NCBI GenBank assembly: GCA_945888525.1
Contig: CAMDAF010000001.1
Coordinates: forward strand, 1 to 64,000
Reading direction: 5' to 3'
Length of the DNA: 64,000 nt
Source: Chitinophaga pinensis
Lineage (GTDB): Bacteria; Bacteroidota; Bacteroidia; NS11-12g; UBA955
The position numbers and the translations under genes were made by a program. Below, piece by piece: positions 7,953-16,775 of the stretch. The notes under the pieces are model-generated. The model had not been told where the DNA came from, searched no databases, and was given only the letters and a program-made list of their open reading frames with translations. The stretch's first letter is position 1; each line of letters opens with the position of its first letter.

Positions 7953-10118
7953 ATGGCTAAAAAGAAACTAAAAACCCATAGGTTGGAGAGCGAAATACTA
8001 AAAGTACTTACCGAAAATCAAGGGAAAATCTTGAACCATAAGCAAATTTTTGCAAGGTTGGAATCCAGCGATTTGCCGAAAAGCGCAGAAGATATTTTGC
8101 CGGTTTTATTGGAACTAACCGCCAGCAACAAAATTGGCCGCAAAGACACTTATAAATTTTACAAGCACAGCCCACGCAAAACCGTTCAAGGGCAAATTGA
8201 TATCACCCGCAATGGCCGTGTTTTTTTGAAAGTTGAAGGGGTTGAAGACGACTATGTTGTAAACAATTCTCTGATCAATCTTTTGCCTTTTGATGTTGTC
8301 GAGGCTGAAGCTTCGCAAGCCAATAAAAAGAAATTAACAGCAGATGTGTTAAGTTTGGTTTCTCACAGCGACAGAATGTTTGCAGGGGTTCTACTTTTAA
8401 AGCAAAATACATGGCTGATCCAGCCAGATAATTCCCGTTTTCAAACCCCGTTTTCTGTTGATGCATCTCCGTTGTTTAAAGTTGGGAATAAAGTTTTATT
8501 TAAAATAAAAGAATTTAGCCGCAACAAACATTATCCAACAGCTCAAATAGCAGAGGTACTAGGAAAGCCGGGAGAGCACAAAACCGAAATGCATGCCATA
8601 CTCGCTGAGTTTGGTTTGCCTGAGGCATTTAACGCTGAGGTGCAAGAAGCCTCTGATTCTGTAGCGGAAGAAATTACAGCAAAGGATTTAAAAGGTAGAG
8701 AAGATTTTAGAAAGGTTTTAACCTTTACGATTGATCCAGATACAGCCAAAGATTTTGATGACGCCATTTCTTACCGAAAATTGGAAAATGGAAATTATGA
8801 AATCGGCGTGCATATTGCCGATGTCAGCCATTATGTTTTGCCCGATAGTGTATTAGACAAGGAAGCACTTAACCGTGCGACCTCTGTTTATTTGGTCGAT
8901 AGGGTTGTGCCTATGCTTCCGTTTTCTTTGTCTGACATAGTCTGTTCTTTGGTTCCTCATAAAGACCGCTTAACTTGCTCTGCTGTTTTTGAAATTAATG
9001 AAAGCTTTGAAGTGCTCAAAACGCATTTTGCAAAGACAGTAATTCATTCTGATAAGCGTTTCAGCTACGAAGAAGCACAAGACATATTAAATGCGGGCTC
9101 AGGAATTCATTTTGAAGAATTGGAGCACCTCAACCGTTTTGCAAAACATTTGTCTAAGAAGCGCTTTGCCGATGGCGCAATGAATTTTGAGTCCACTGAA
9201 TATAAATTCATGTTGGATGAGGATTTTAAACCGATTTCTTTGCAATTAAAAATTAGACAAGACACCAACAAACTTATAGAGGAATTGATGCTCTTGGCCA
9301 ACCGCTCGGTGGCTGAATTTGTTTATGAGCAAAAGCCAAGAAAGCCATTTGTGTATCGAACGCACGACGAACCGTCTGATTTGCGCTTGCAAGAATTGAA
9401 ACGATTTGTTGCCCGCTTTGGTTATAATATTGATATAGAAAATGAAAAGACCATTCGCCGTTCATTGAATAAGTTATCCGAGGATGTGGAAGGTAAGCCC
9501 GAACAGGATGTGATAAGAACAATGAGCATAAGAAGCATGGCCAAAGCAACTTATACCAGCAACCGACCAAGCCATTTCGGTTTGGCCTTTAACCACTATA
9601 CCCATTTCACCTCTCCAATTAGACGTTATCCAGATGTGGTTGTTCACCGTTTATTGTTTGCTTATTTGGATGGCAAAACCATGGAACAGGCCTGCAATTG
9701 GAATATGGAAAAATTGGATTTTGCATGCAAGCAGAGTTCTAAAATGGAAATTCAAGCCTCTGAGGCTGAGCGCGCATCGATTAAATACAAGCAAGCTGAG
9801 TGGATGGAACAACAAGTTGGAAAACAATTTAAAGGCGTTGTTAGTGGTATGGCTGATTTTGGTATATTTGTCGAAATAAAAGAATATAAATGTGAAGGAA
9901 TGATTCGCTTAAGCAACATACCAGGAGACCATTATGAATTTGACAGTTATTTAATGGCGGTTGTTGGCAACAGGTCTCACCGCCAATTCAAAATGGGGGA
10001 TGAAATTGATGTCATCGTCAGCGCAGCAAGTAAAATTAAAAGAACCATAGATTTAGAAATAATCTTAGACTCACAAAACCATAGTCAAAATGTCAGAAAA
10101 CATCGTCGCTTCAGATAG
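7953..10118 (+). CDS. rnr: Ribonuclease R (RNB-family 3'-5' exoribonuclease)
   Basis: A processive exoribonuclease that degrades structured RNA and participates in RNA quality control. Visible parts are an N-terminal helical/winged region, cold-shock-like OB domains, and the RNB catalytic domain with the metal-binding aspartate cluster IDPDTAKDFDDAI (about residues 258-270). The RNB segment FTSPIRRYPDVVVHR follows, then a C-terminal S1 domain (FKGVVSGMADFGIFVEI) ending in a basic tail (RKHRRFR). The size (about 721 residues) is usual for Bacteroidota RNase R. I chose the ATG at 7953 because the -7 box ends at 7944. The last 29 bases overlap the polyprenyl synthase gene in another frame, so the two are probably one operon. 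Confidence 0.95.
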   Translation: MAKKKLKTHRLESEILKVLTENQGKILNHKQIFARLESSDLPKSAEDILPVLLELTASNKIGRKDTYKFYKHSPRKTVQGQIDITRNGRVFLKVEGVEDDYVVNNSLINLLPFDVVEAEASQANKKKLTADVLSLVSHSDRMFAGVLLLKQNTWLIQPDNSRFQTPFSVDASPLFKVGNKVLFKIKEFSRNKHYPTAQIAEVLGKPGEHKTEMHAILAEFGLPEAFNAEVQEASDSVAEEITAKDLKGREDFRKVLTFTIDPDTAKDFDDAISYRKLENGNYEIGVHIADVSHYVLPDSVLDKEALNRATSVYLVDRVVPMLPFSLSDIVCSLVPHKDRLTCSAVFEINESFEVLKTHFAKTVIHSDKRFSYEEAQDILNAGSGIHFEELEHLNRFAKHLSKKRFADGAMNFESTEYKFMLDEDFKPISLQLKIRQDTNKLIEELMLLANRSVAEFVYEQKPRKPFVYRTHDEPSDLRLQELKRFVARFGYNIDIENEKTIRRSLNKLSEDVEGKPEQDVIRTMSIRSMAKATYTSNRPSHFGLAFNHYTHFTSPIRRYPDVVVHRLLFAYLDGKTMEQACNWNMEKLDFACKQSSKMEIQASEAERASIKYKQAEWMEQQVGKQFKGVVSGMADFGIFVEIKEYKCEGMIRLSNIPGDHYEFDSYLMAVVGNRSHRQFKMGDEIDVIVSAASKIKRTIDLEIILDSQNHSQNVRKHRRFR

Positions 10119-11067
10119 TTTTGAAGCGTATTTAATCTCTCATCCGTTTTTAGGGAAACCCGAAAACCTATACAATCCCATGAACTATATCATGCAATTG
10201 GGAGGTAAAAGAATGCGTCCAAAATTGCTTTTGTTGGCTTATCAAAGTGTGAATGGCCATCCTGGTAAAGACGTTTATCAATTGGCACTTTCAATTGAAG
10301 CTTTTCATAATTTCAGTCTTTTACACGATGATATAATGGACAATGCCCCTATCCGCAGAGGCAAAAAAACTGTTCATGAAGAATGGAACACTGCCACTGC
10401 AATTTTGGCCGGAGATAATTTATTAATCCAATGCTATGATCTAATTCTTAAAACCAGTTTGCCGAATAAACCAGAACTTTTGAATGAGTTTAGCATTATG
10501 GCAACGCAAGTTTGTGAAGGTCAACAAATGGATATGAATCTTCCAACACAAGAGCATATTACAGATGAAGAATATTTGCAAATGATTCGTTTAAAAACTG
10601 CGGTATTACCGGCTTGCGCGCTCAAAATGGGTGCACTTGCCGCCAACGCAAGCATGGATAGAGCAGATGTTTTTTACGATTTCGGTTTGAATTTGGGTAT
10701 GGCTTTTCAATTGCAAGATGATTTTTTAGATACCTTTGGCAGCAGCGAAGAAACCGGTAAGCAGGAGGGTGGTGATATCATTGAAAACAAAAGAACATTG
10801 CTTTTCTTACACGCAATGCGCACATTGACTGGAAGCGATAAAGAGGAGTTGTTGCATTGGTTCAACGAGAAACCTGACAATCCTAGCAATAAAATTGATA
10901 GGGTTAGGACTTTGTTTAAACAAGCCCAAAGCGATCAGTTTTTAATGAACTTAAAAGCGGATTTCGAAATGCATGCACTTGCAAATATTGATATTGCTTG
11001 CGAAAACTCGAGCAATAAAGCCCATGTATTGGCCTTGTTTGATTTGTTGAAAACCAGAAAAGCATAG
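10090..11067 (+). CDS. Polyprenyl diphosphate synthase (isoprenoid chain elongation)
   Basis: A trans-prenyltransferase of 325 residues that condenses isopentenyl diphosphate with allylic diphosphates. Both aspartate-rich motifs are present: LLHDDIMDNAPIRRG (first, DDxxD) and LQDDFLDTFG (second, DDxxD), together with GGKRMRPKLLLL near residue 40 and the Lys-Thr segment RLKTAVLPACAL. Chain length (farnesyl, geranylgeranyl or longer) cannot be fixed from the sequence by eye. The start overlaps the RNase R 3' end by 29 bases; the next ATG in frame would cut into the conserved N-terminal helices, so the overlap is probably genuine. Confidence 0.93.
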   Translation: MSENIVASDSFEAYLISHPFLGKPENLYNPMNYIMQLGGKRMRPKLLLLAYQSVNGHPGKDVYQLALSIEAFHNFSLLHDDIMDNAPIRRGKKTVHEEWNTATAILAGDNLLIQCYDLILKTSLPNKPELLNEFSIMATQVCEGQQMDMNLPTQEHITDEEYLQMIRLKTAVLPACALKMGALAANASMDRADVFYDFGLNLGMAFQLQDDFLDTFGSSEETGKQEGGDIIENKRTLLFLHAMRTLTGSDKEELLHWFNEKPDNPSNKIDRVRTLFKQAQSDQFLMNLKADFEMHALANIDIACENSSNKAHVLALFDLLKTRKA

Positions 11068-11123
11068 TTTTTTCATGTCTTCACATCGTTAACAAACGCT
11101 TTTAGTCCTCCCCAATTATTGTG

Positions 11124-11131
11124 TATATTTG
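11124..11131 (+). promoter_or_regulatory. -7 promoter element before DUF3817 gene
   Basis: TATATTTG matches TAnnTTTG exactly and lies 22 bases before the ATG at 11154. It covers an in-frame upstream GTG (11121), which is why that longer reading was discarded. Confidence 0.5.
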
Positions 11132-11153
11132 TACCATTAAGTTGATGCAAATT

Positions 11154-11435
11154 ATGGACAAACAAATTAGGAATTTTCTTTTAACAGGTAAAATTGAAGG
11201 GTATAGTTATTTAATTCTATTATTGGTTGCAATGCCATTAAAATACCAATTTGACCTACCACAAGCAGTGAAGATTTTTGGAATGGTGCATGGTGTTTTG
11301 TTTGTTTTGTTTATGCTAAGCATTGCAGCTTTAATTGGCGTTAAAAAATTGAGTTTTAAAAAGGCATTCTTTGCTTTTTTGCTTTCCTTAGTTCCTTTCG
11401 GAACGTTTTATTTGGAAAGGCTTATCAAAAAGTAG
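11154..11435 (+). CDS. DUF3817 family small integral membrane protein
   Basis: A protein of 93 residues with three hydrophobic segments. It begins MDKQIRNFLLTGKIEGYSYL and continues through the KIFGMVHGVLFVLFM segment that typifies DUF3817 (YdzA-like) proteins, ending in a basic ERLIKK tail. The function of the family is unknown. An ATG at 11145 in the same frame is an alternative start three codons earlier. The gene has its own -7-like element and so may be transcribed separately from the preceding prenyl synthase gene. Confidence 0.8.
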   Translation: MDKQIRNFLLTGKIEGYSYLILLLVAMPLKYQFDLPQAVKIFGMVHGVLFVLFMLSIAALIGVKKLSFKKAFFAFLLSLVPFGTFYLERLIKK

Positions 11436-11564
11436 TTTTAAAAACCAAAAATCCAAACAAGTCCACGGTTTTTTTGTGCGAATTGCTCGTTTAGATTAAA
11501 TATTAACCGTCACATATGATCGAACCATTCGCGCACAAGGTTTATGTTGTTCGGGACATTGAGA

Positions 11565-11596
11565 CAAAAAAAAGTCTCGGTTAATAAACCAAGACT
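11565..11596 (-). terminator. Intrinsic terminator after slyD
   Basis: On the minus strand a ten-pair stem (AGTCTTGGTT with AACCGAGACT, one G-U pair, four-base loop) is followed immediately by eight T residues. It lies 30 bases past the slyD stop. Confidence 0.85.
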
Positions 11597-11625
11597 ATTT
11601 AAGTGTTTTGTTTTTGGCTGATTCA

Positions 11626-12123
11626 TTAGTGGTCGTGTCCACCTGCACCATGCACATGTCCGTGCGATAATTCTTCTGCTAAAGCCTCGCGAACAGATAC
11701 AATATTGCCTTTGAAGTTCAATGCTTCATCTGCCAATGGGTGGTTAAAATCAATTTCAACTGATTCGTCAGTAAAACTTAATATAACGCCGTTCATAGGG
11801 TTTCCGTTTTGGTCTTGCATTGGAACCATATTGCCAACTTGAACAATGTCTTGAGGCACATTTGGTCCAGAAAATACATCTCTAGGGATTGTTACAATAA
11901 ACTCATCGTTAGAAACACCATATGCATTTTCTGCTGTAATATCGAATTCAAAGCTATCGCCAGCTTTTAAGTTGTCTAAACCTTTGTCAAAATGTGGCAA
12001 CGTTTGACCAATCCCATGTATGAAGACAAATGGAGTTTCTTCTGTTGCGGTATCAACCACATCTCCGTTTTGAAGGGTTAAGGTATACGTTAACGAAACC
12101 ACCCTGTTTTTTTCTATTTGCAT
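11626..12123 (-). CDS. slyD: FKBP-type peptidyl-prolyl isomerase, SlyD family
   Basis: A cytoplasmic prolyl isomerase/chaperone of 165 residues from the ATG at 12123 (MQIEKNRVVSLTYTL). The FKBP half-domains surround the insert-in-flap chaperone domain (AENAYGVSNDEFIVTIPRD onwards). The protein ends in a histidine-rich tail (HGHVHGAGGHDH), as in SlyD proteins that bind nickel or other metals. A nine-codon N-terminal extension is possible from an upstream ATG at 12150, but it does not match the family. A strong terminator follows the gene. Confidence 0.92.
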   Translation of the reverse strand: MQIEKNRVVSLTYTLTLQNGDVVDTATEETPFVFIHGIGQTLPHFDKGLDNLKAGDSFEFDITAENAYGVSNDEFIVTIPRDVFSGPNVPQDIVQVGNMVPMQDQNGNPMNGVILSFTDESVEIDFNHPLADEALNFKGNIVSVREALAEELSHGHVHGAGGHDH

Positions 12124-12275
12124 ATAAAATATTTTGGGGCGCAATTTCATGCCAATTATTGTAAAAATGAAATTTATTTAACAATATTGCCCGCGTTTTC
12201 GACTAGTGTACCATTGTGTGTAGGCTTATGTACTATTTTTAATGTAATTTCGCCGCACCAAGTAATTTATCAATA

Positions 12276-13523
12276 TTGACTTTTAAAGATTTTAATTTCG
12301 ACATCAAACTACAGGATAGCCTCGATTCTATTGGTTTTGAGAACCCAACTCCTATTCAAGAACAAGCCATCCCACTTATTCAAGAGGGCAGTGATTTGAT
12401 TGCATGTGCCCAAACAGGAACGGGTAAAACAGCGGCTTTTGTTTTGCCAATTATAGATGCGCTTTCTAAAAATGAAGTCGAAACCACATTTGCGCTAATC
12501 ATTGTGCCAACTAGAGAATTGGCTCTTCAAATTGACCAAGCCCTCGAAGGTTTTGCTTATTTCACAGGCGTTAGCCATTTGGCTATTTATGGTGGAAGTG
12601 ATGGACAAGTATTCGCCCGCGAAAAGAAAGCTTTGGTTGAAGGCGCTAATATTATTGTAGCCACTCCAGGACGTTTAATGGCCCACCTAAATATGGGATA
12701 TGTCAAATTTAACGACATAAAATTTTTAGTTCTCGATGAGGCTGACCGCATGTTGGATATGGGTTTTGTTGATGATATTGTTAAAATTACAACCTATATA
12801 CCAAGCCAACGTCAAACATTAATGTTCTCTGCAACCATGCCGGAAAAGATTCGCTCTTTGGCTAAGAAATTGCTTCAGAATCCTAAGGAAATCAGCCTAG
12901 CTGTTTCAAAACCAGCTGCAGGTGTAACCCAATTGGCCTACTTGGCTTACGATACCCAAAAGAACAAACTCATTACCTATTTGCTGAAAAACAAATCACA
13001 CAGCAGTGTTATTGTTTTTGCCTCTACCAAACAAAAAGTTAAAGATTTAGAGCGCGATTTGCTTCGTGCACATTTTAAAATTGCAGCCATTCACAGCGAT
13101 CTTGACCAATCCGAGCGCGAAGGTGCTTTGCGCCAGTTCAGAAACAAACAGCTTCAAGTTTTGGTTGCAACCGATATTCTGTCTCGTGGAATTGATATTG
13201 AAGACATCAGTTTGGTTATTAATTACGATGTGCCACACGATCCGGAGGATTACATACACCGTATTGGCAGAACTGCAAGAGCAGAGGCAAAGGGAATGGC
13301 CATCACCTTTATAAACGACTTTAACCAATACAAATTTGGAAATATTGAACAAATGATTGGTTATGAAATCGAAAAGGTTCCTATGCCAGATTTTTTAGGA
13401 AAAGGTCCTGATTACAATCCATCTTCAAAGAATAAGCCTTTCAAGCATCCGAGTAAATTTCCAAACAAAAGGGTTTTTAAACCAAATGGCCCGAGAGACA
13501 ATGGACCAAACAATCCCAGTTGA
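12276..13523 (+). CDS. DEAD-box ATP-dependent RNA helicase (RhlE-like)
   Basis: An RNA helicase of 415 residues. Motifs appear in order: Q motif (FENPTPIQEQAIP), Walker A AQTGTGKT (45-52), PTRELALQ (78-85), TPGR (130-133), DEAD (154-157), SAT in MFSATMP, and HRIGRTAR near residue 345. The C-terminal tail is rich in Lys, Pro and Asn. The reading begins with TTG at 12276; the following residues (TFKDFNFDIKLQDSL) match the conserved start of RhlE-type proteins, and no ATG is available, so a TTG start is likely. A TAATTTCG near-match to the -7 box lies 23 bases upstream. The role (rRNA maturation, cold growth or mRNA decay) is inferred from the family. Confidence 0.94.
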   Translation: MTFKDFNFDIKLQDSLDSIGFENPTPIQEQAIPLIQEGSDLIACAQTGTGKTAAFVLPIIDALSKNEVETTFALIIVPTRELALQIDQALEGFAYFTGVSHLAIYGGSDGQVFAREKKALVEGANIIVATPGRLMAHLNMGYVKFNDIKFLVLDEADRMLDMGFVDDIVKITTYIPSQRQTLMFSATMPEKIRSLAKKLLQNPKEISLAVSKPAAGVTQLAYLAYDTQKNKLITYLLKNKSHSSVIVFASTKQKVKDLERDLLRAHFKIAAIHSDLDQSEREGALRQFRNKQLQVLVATDILSRGIDIEDISLVINYDVPHDPEDYIHRIGRTARAEAKGMAITFINDFNQYKFGNIEQMIGYEIEKVPMPDFLGKGPDYNPSSKNKPFKHPSKFPNKRVFKPNGPRDNGPNNPS

Positions 13524-13538
13524 GAATCGAAATAGATT

Positions 13539-14015
13539 TTATTGGCTGATTTTTGAAAACAGCCAGTGGTTTTTTAGTGGGCATAAAAACCCATTTCGGT
13601 ATTCACCCAGGTTTTGAACACTGTTGTTGTAAAACAATGTTTGATCGTTTATAATACCTTTCTCGAATGCCTCTTGAACATCATTGTAGTGTATGCTATT
13701 TATTTCACCTTTGTCGAGATAGACCATCTGCATACGTTCAAATAAACTGATTCCAAGCATTTCTGAAATCGATTTTAATAAAGCCACACTTTTGTCGATG
13801 CTGCATCCGCTGGCGGTGTTCATTGATTCATCAACGGCCAAAATGATAAAACGATTATGGACAAACTCAAACGAGGCTTTTAATTGCGAGTTGTGTGCGG
13901 TCCAATTCGAGCAAAAACTTTCGAACATAGGACTGATGCTCTTAATCTCTCCATCGCTTAAAGGTCTTTCAGCCTGGTATATCCAAATTTTACTTTCGTC
14001 ACTGAGATGGTCCAT
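13539..14015 (-). CDS. Conserved Bacteroidota protein, often mislabelled 'ABC transporter ATPase'
   Basis: A soluble protein of 158 residues with no signal or membrane segment. The motifs WIYQAERPLS, FCSNWTAHNSQLKASFE and FIILAVDESMNTASGCSIDKS match, from memory, a family restricted to Bacteroidota that databases often call ABC transporter ATPase. There is no Walker A or B motif here, so that name is not supported. It starts one base after the stop of the coiled-coil gene and is the last gene of the pheT operon. Its function is unknown; the invariant DES...SGCSIDKS segment is the likely functional site. Confidence 0.8.
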   Translation of the reverse strand: MDHLSDESKIWIYQAERPLSDGEIKSISPMFESFCSNWTAHNSQLKASFEFVHNRFIILAVDESMNTASGCSIDKSVALLKSISEMLGISLFERMQMVYLDKGEINSIHYNDVQEAFEKGIINDQTLFYNNSVQNLGEYRNGFLCPLKNHWLFSKISQ

Positions 14016-14016
14016 A

Positions 14017-14307
14017 TTACTGATGCATTAATGAAATGATTTTATCTACCTCGCCAATCATGTCATTGATCTTGAATTTTAAATCGCGGTTATTGCCCTG
14101 CTCGTCATTTACACTGTCTGCAATGCGCTTAATTTTAAGCTTTGACTCCAATTCTTTGATGCTGCTGTTTTGGATTTCAATTATTCTTTTTAAACGCTCA
14201 AGTTCCTTGCTTTTTTTAGATTGAGCCAACACAATTTCCTCATTTGCTTTTTTTAAGCGGATGATTTCTGATTTAATTTCTTGAAGTCTTTGCGCTAAGT
14301 GTTCCAT
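14017..14307 (-). CDS. Small coiled-coil protein downstream of pheT
   Basis: A protein of 96 residues, almost entirely a heptad-patterned helix (residues about 1-65: EIIRLKKANEEIVLAQSK, then KELERLKRIIEIQN), followed by a short helical tail. Its ATG overlaps the pheT stop (TAATG). In Bacteroidota a short coiled-coil gene commonly follows pheT and precedes zapA, so a role in cell division similar to ZapB is possible. Here the next gene is not zapA. The coiled coil is seen directly; the division role is conjecture. Confidence 0.78.
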   Translation of the reverse strand: MEHLAQRLQEIKSEIIRLKKANEEIVLAQSKKSKELERLKRIIEIQNSSIKELESKLKIKRIADSVNDEQGNNRDLKFKINDMIGEVDKIISLMHQ

Positions 14308-16628
14308 TATTTTCTAATTATTGCGTTCAATTCAGTTTCAAAGGCACTTATCAATGTTGACATTATTGGATCAATATCGGAGTCACTCATTGTTTTTTCA
14401 TTGTCGTACAATTCAATACTAATGCTCATTGCTTTTTGATTGGACTCCAAAGGTTTGCCTTCATATATGTCGAAGACATTGCATTTGACAATTTTAGGAC
14501 CACCTTTTTTATTGACAATGTTTTGAACTTTTTCAAAATAAATGTCTTTTGAAAGCACCAAGCTTAAGTCGCGACGAACAATAGGAAATTGTGGTATTGG
14601 CTGTAGTATGAATTCTTTCTTTTGTTTCAGTAGTTTTGCCCAATCTAAAACCGCAAAAAACACTTTGTCTTTAATGCCAAATTTTTGCAATAAGTTTGCT
14701 TCTACTTCTTCAATATTGTATTCAAACGATTTTACACCAAACAAATCGACCGTTTTTTCACATATCGATTTAATGAAGTAATAATCAACTGTTGCTGATT
14801 TGTTCTCCCAACTTTCATTGGTTTTATTTCCAGAAGCAATAATAATTAACTGGTCTTGCTCCTTAAATCCTTTTTCTTTGTTGCTGTATATTTTACCGAA
14901 CTCGAAAAAATGGGTGTTGCTTTGTTTCCTGTTTTTGTTGTAAGCAATCGATTCTAAAGCACCGTAAAGCATGGATGAACGCATAACATTCATTTCTGCA
15001 CTAAGTGGGTTGGAAAGGTATACTAGGCCAGTTTTGTCCTCGTACAACTTGTCTGAACTTAAAGAATTGTTCATGATCTCCATAAATCCATTTGCTTTCA
15101 AAAGCTCAGCAATTTTTACTTCGCCCTTTCTTTGTCTGTTGTCTGATTTGTAGTTTAATGATACTTGTAAATTTCTTTGAAGTGGAATATGCTCAAAACC
15201 GTAAATACGAATGAGTTCTTCCACAACATCAATCTCGCGCGTTACATCGCCTTTAAATCGAGGAACTTCTAATTGGTAAGCCTTGTTGTCTTTGCTTATA
15301 ATTTTAATGCCCAAGCCAGATAAAATACTTTCGATTTTGGTTTCTGGAATGTCAATTCCTGTGATCTGCTTAATTTTTTCAATTCTCAACTCAATTTTAA
15401 AAGGTTCTAAAACTGAAGGGTATAAATCGTAAACTTGACTTGCAACATTTGCTCCAGCGAGCTCAATAAGCAAATTACTGGCCCTTATAATTGCAGGAAT
15501 GCACATTTCTGGATCGGTGCCTCTTTCAAACCTGAAACTAGAATCTGTATTCAAAGCATGTTGCTTGGCCGCTTTTCTAACTACATCTGGAGAAAAATAA
15601 GCACTTTCTATGAAAATTGTTTTGGTCTCATTTGTTACCCCTGAATAAGCACCACCATAAACACCTGCCATGCACATTGCTTCTTCGGCATTGTAAATCA
15701 TAAGCTCATGTCCATGAAGACTTCTTTCAACGCCGTCAAGTGTCGTGAATTTTTCTTTGTTGTTGCGTTTAACCGTTATTTTTTGTCCTTTTATTTTGTC
15801 GAAATCAAACGCATGCAAAGGTTGTCCCAATTCATGAAGTACAAAGTTTGTAACATCAACAATGTTGTTTATTGGTCTAAGTCCTATGCTGTTTAAGCGG
15901 GTCTTTAACCAATCAGGGCTGTCTTTAACACTTATGTTTTCCAGTATTATTCCACTGTAACGCGGGCATGTTTTGTTGTCTTCAATTTCAATTTGTATGG
16001 CTTTGCTGTTGCTGCTAGGTGCCGATTCATTTGTTTTGATTTGCAACGGGATGTTTAGAACTGTCGATAATTCGCGCGCAACGCCTAAATGGGAGGCCGC
16101 ATCGCCGCGGTTGGCAGTCAGTCCAATTTCGAACACCACATCGCTTTCAACTTTAAAATAATCACTAAGTTTTGACCCTAGTTCTAAATTTTCAGGCAGT
16201 ATTAACAATCCGGCATGGCTAGCACCTAGGCCGATTTCATCTTCTGCACAAAGCATGCCTTCACTTTGTTCACCTCTTATTTTTGCTTTTTGAATCGTAA
16301 AAGGCTCACCCGCGCTTGGCGTAATCAAAGTGCCAACTGGAGCAACAATAACTTTTATGCCAGCACTAACATTGGGTGCTCCACATACAATATTTAACAA
16401 GCTGCCTTGTCCGATATCGACAGTCGTTAAGTTTAACTTGTCTGCATTTGGATGCTTGGAACAGGTTTTTACTTCGCCCACCACTAGGCCTCTAAGCCCA
16501 CCTTTAATGGAATCAACATATTCGTAATGCTCAACTTCTAATCCGGTAGCGGTTAAAATTGCTTCAATCTCTTCAGGAGTCTGGGTAAGCGGTATCAGGG
16601 TTTTAAGCCAGTTTAATGATATCTTCAT
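14307..16628 (-). CDS. pheT: Phenylalanyl-tRNA synthetase beta subunit
   Basis: The large subunit of the alpha2-beta2 enzyme that charges tRNA-Phe; the alpha subunit is not in this window. The 773 residues show the N-terminal start MKISLNWLKTLIPL, an EMAP/tRNA-binding OB domain (about 40-150, GLVVGEVKTCSKHPNADKL), the B3/B4 editing domain, the B5 DNA-like fold (RIEKIKQITGIDIP), the catalytic-like core and the C-terminal anticodon-binding FDX-ACB domain (PQFPIVRRDLSLVL). Length is typical for Bacteroidota. The promoter-like TATCTTCG lies eight bases upstream, leaving almost no leader. Confidence 0.97.
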   Translation of the reverse strand: MKISLNWLKTLIPLTQTPEEIEAILTATGLEVEHYEYVDSIKGGLRGLVVGEVKTCSKHPNADKLNLTTVDIGQGSLLNIVCGAPNVSAGIKVIVAPVGTLITPSAGEPFTIQKAKIRGEQSEGMLCAEDEIGLGASHAGLLILPENLELGSKLSDYFKVESDVVFEIGLTANRGDAASHLGVARELSTVLNIPLQIKTNESAPSSNSKAIQIEIEDNKTCPRYSGIILENISVKDSPDWLKTRLNSIGLRPINNIVDVTNFVLHELGQPLHAFDFDKIKGQKITVKRNNKEKFTTLDGVERSLHGHELMIYNAEEAMCMAGVYGGAYSGVTNETKTIFIESAYFSPDVVRKAAKQHALNTDSSFRFERGTDPEMCIPAIIRASNLLIELAGANVASQVYDLYPSVLEPFKIELRIEKIKQITGIDIPETKIESILSGLGIKIISKDNKAYQLEVPRFKGDVTREIDVVEELIRIYGFEHIPLQRNLQVSLNYKSDNRQRKGEVKIAELLKANGFMEIMNNSLSSDKLYEDKTGLVYLSNPLSAEMNVMRSSMLYGALESIAYNKNRKQSNTHFFEFGKIYSNKEKGFKEQDQLIIIASGNKTNESWENKSATVDYYFIKSICEKTVDLFGVKSFEYNIEEVEANLLQKFGIKDKVFFAVLDWAKLLKQKKEFILQPIPQFPIVRRDLSLVLSKDIYFEKVQNIVNKKGGPKIVKCNVFDIYEGKPLESNQKAMSISIELYDNEKTMSDSDIDPIMSTLISAFETELNAIIRK

Positions 16629-16636
16629 CAGGCCTG

Positions 16637-16665
16637 CGAAGATAATAAATAAAAAAACAACTCAA
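16637..16665 (-). promoter_or_regulatory. Promoter of pheT operon
   Basis: On the minus strand, TTG (16665-16663), an 18-base spacer and TATCTTCG (16644-16637) match the Bacteroidota TTG-N17-23-TAnnTTTG promoter with one mismatch. The start codon follows eight bases later, so the transcript would be nearly leaderless. Confidence 0.6.
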
Positions 16666-16743
16666 GCAAGGGTTTAATGCACATCTTCTAACACACAACT
16701 GTTCAATTAAGTAATAACTGACCAAGCGCATTTGCCATTTCAC

Positions 16744-16751
16744 TAATTTTG
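16744..16751 (+). promoter_or_regulatory. -7 promoter element of the cytochrome peroxidase gene
   Basis: TAATTTTG is an exact TAnnTTTG match 24 bases before the ATG at 16776. It overlaps an in-frame TTG at 16749, which therefore is not the start. Confidence 0.5.
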
Positions 16752-16775
16752 TTGAAATTTGCTGCAAATAATTTC

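Noticed and set aside
11470-11535. Imperfect inverted repeat GTGCGAAT...ATTCGCGCAC after the DUF3817 gene as a second terminator
   Set aside because: The arms are mismatched by a two-base insertion, the loop is long and no T run follows.
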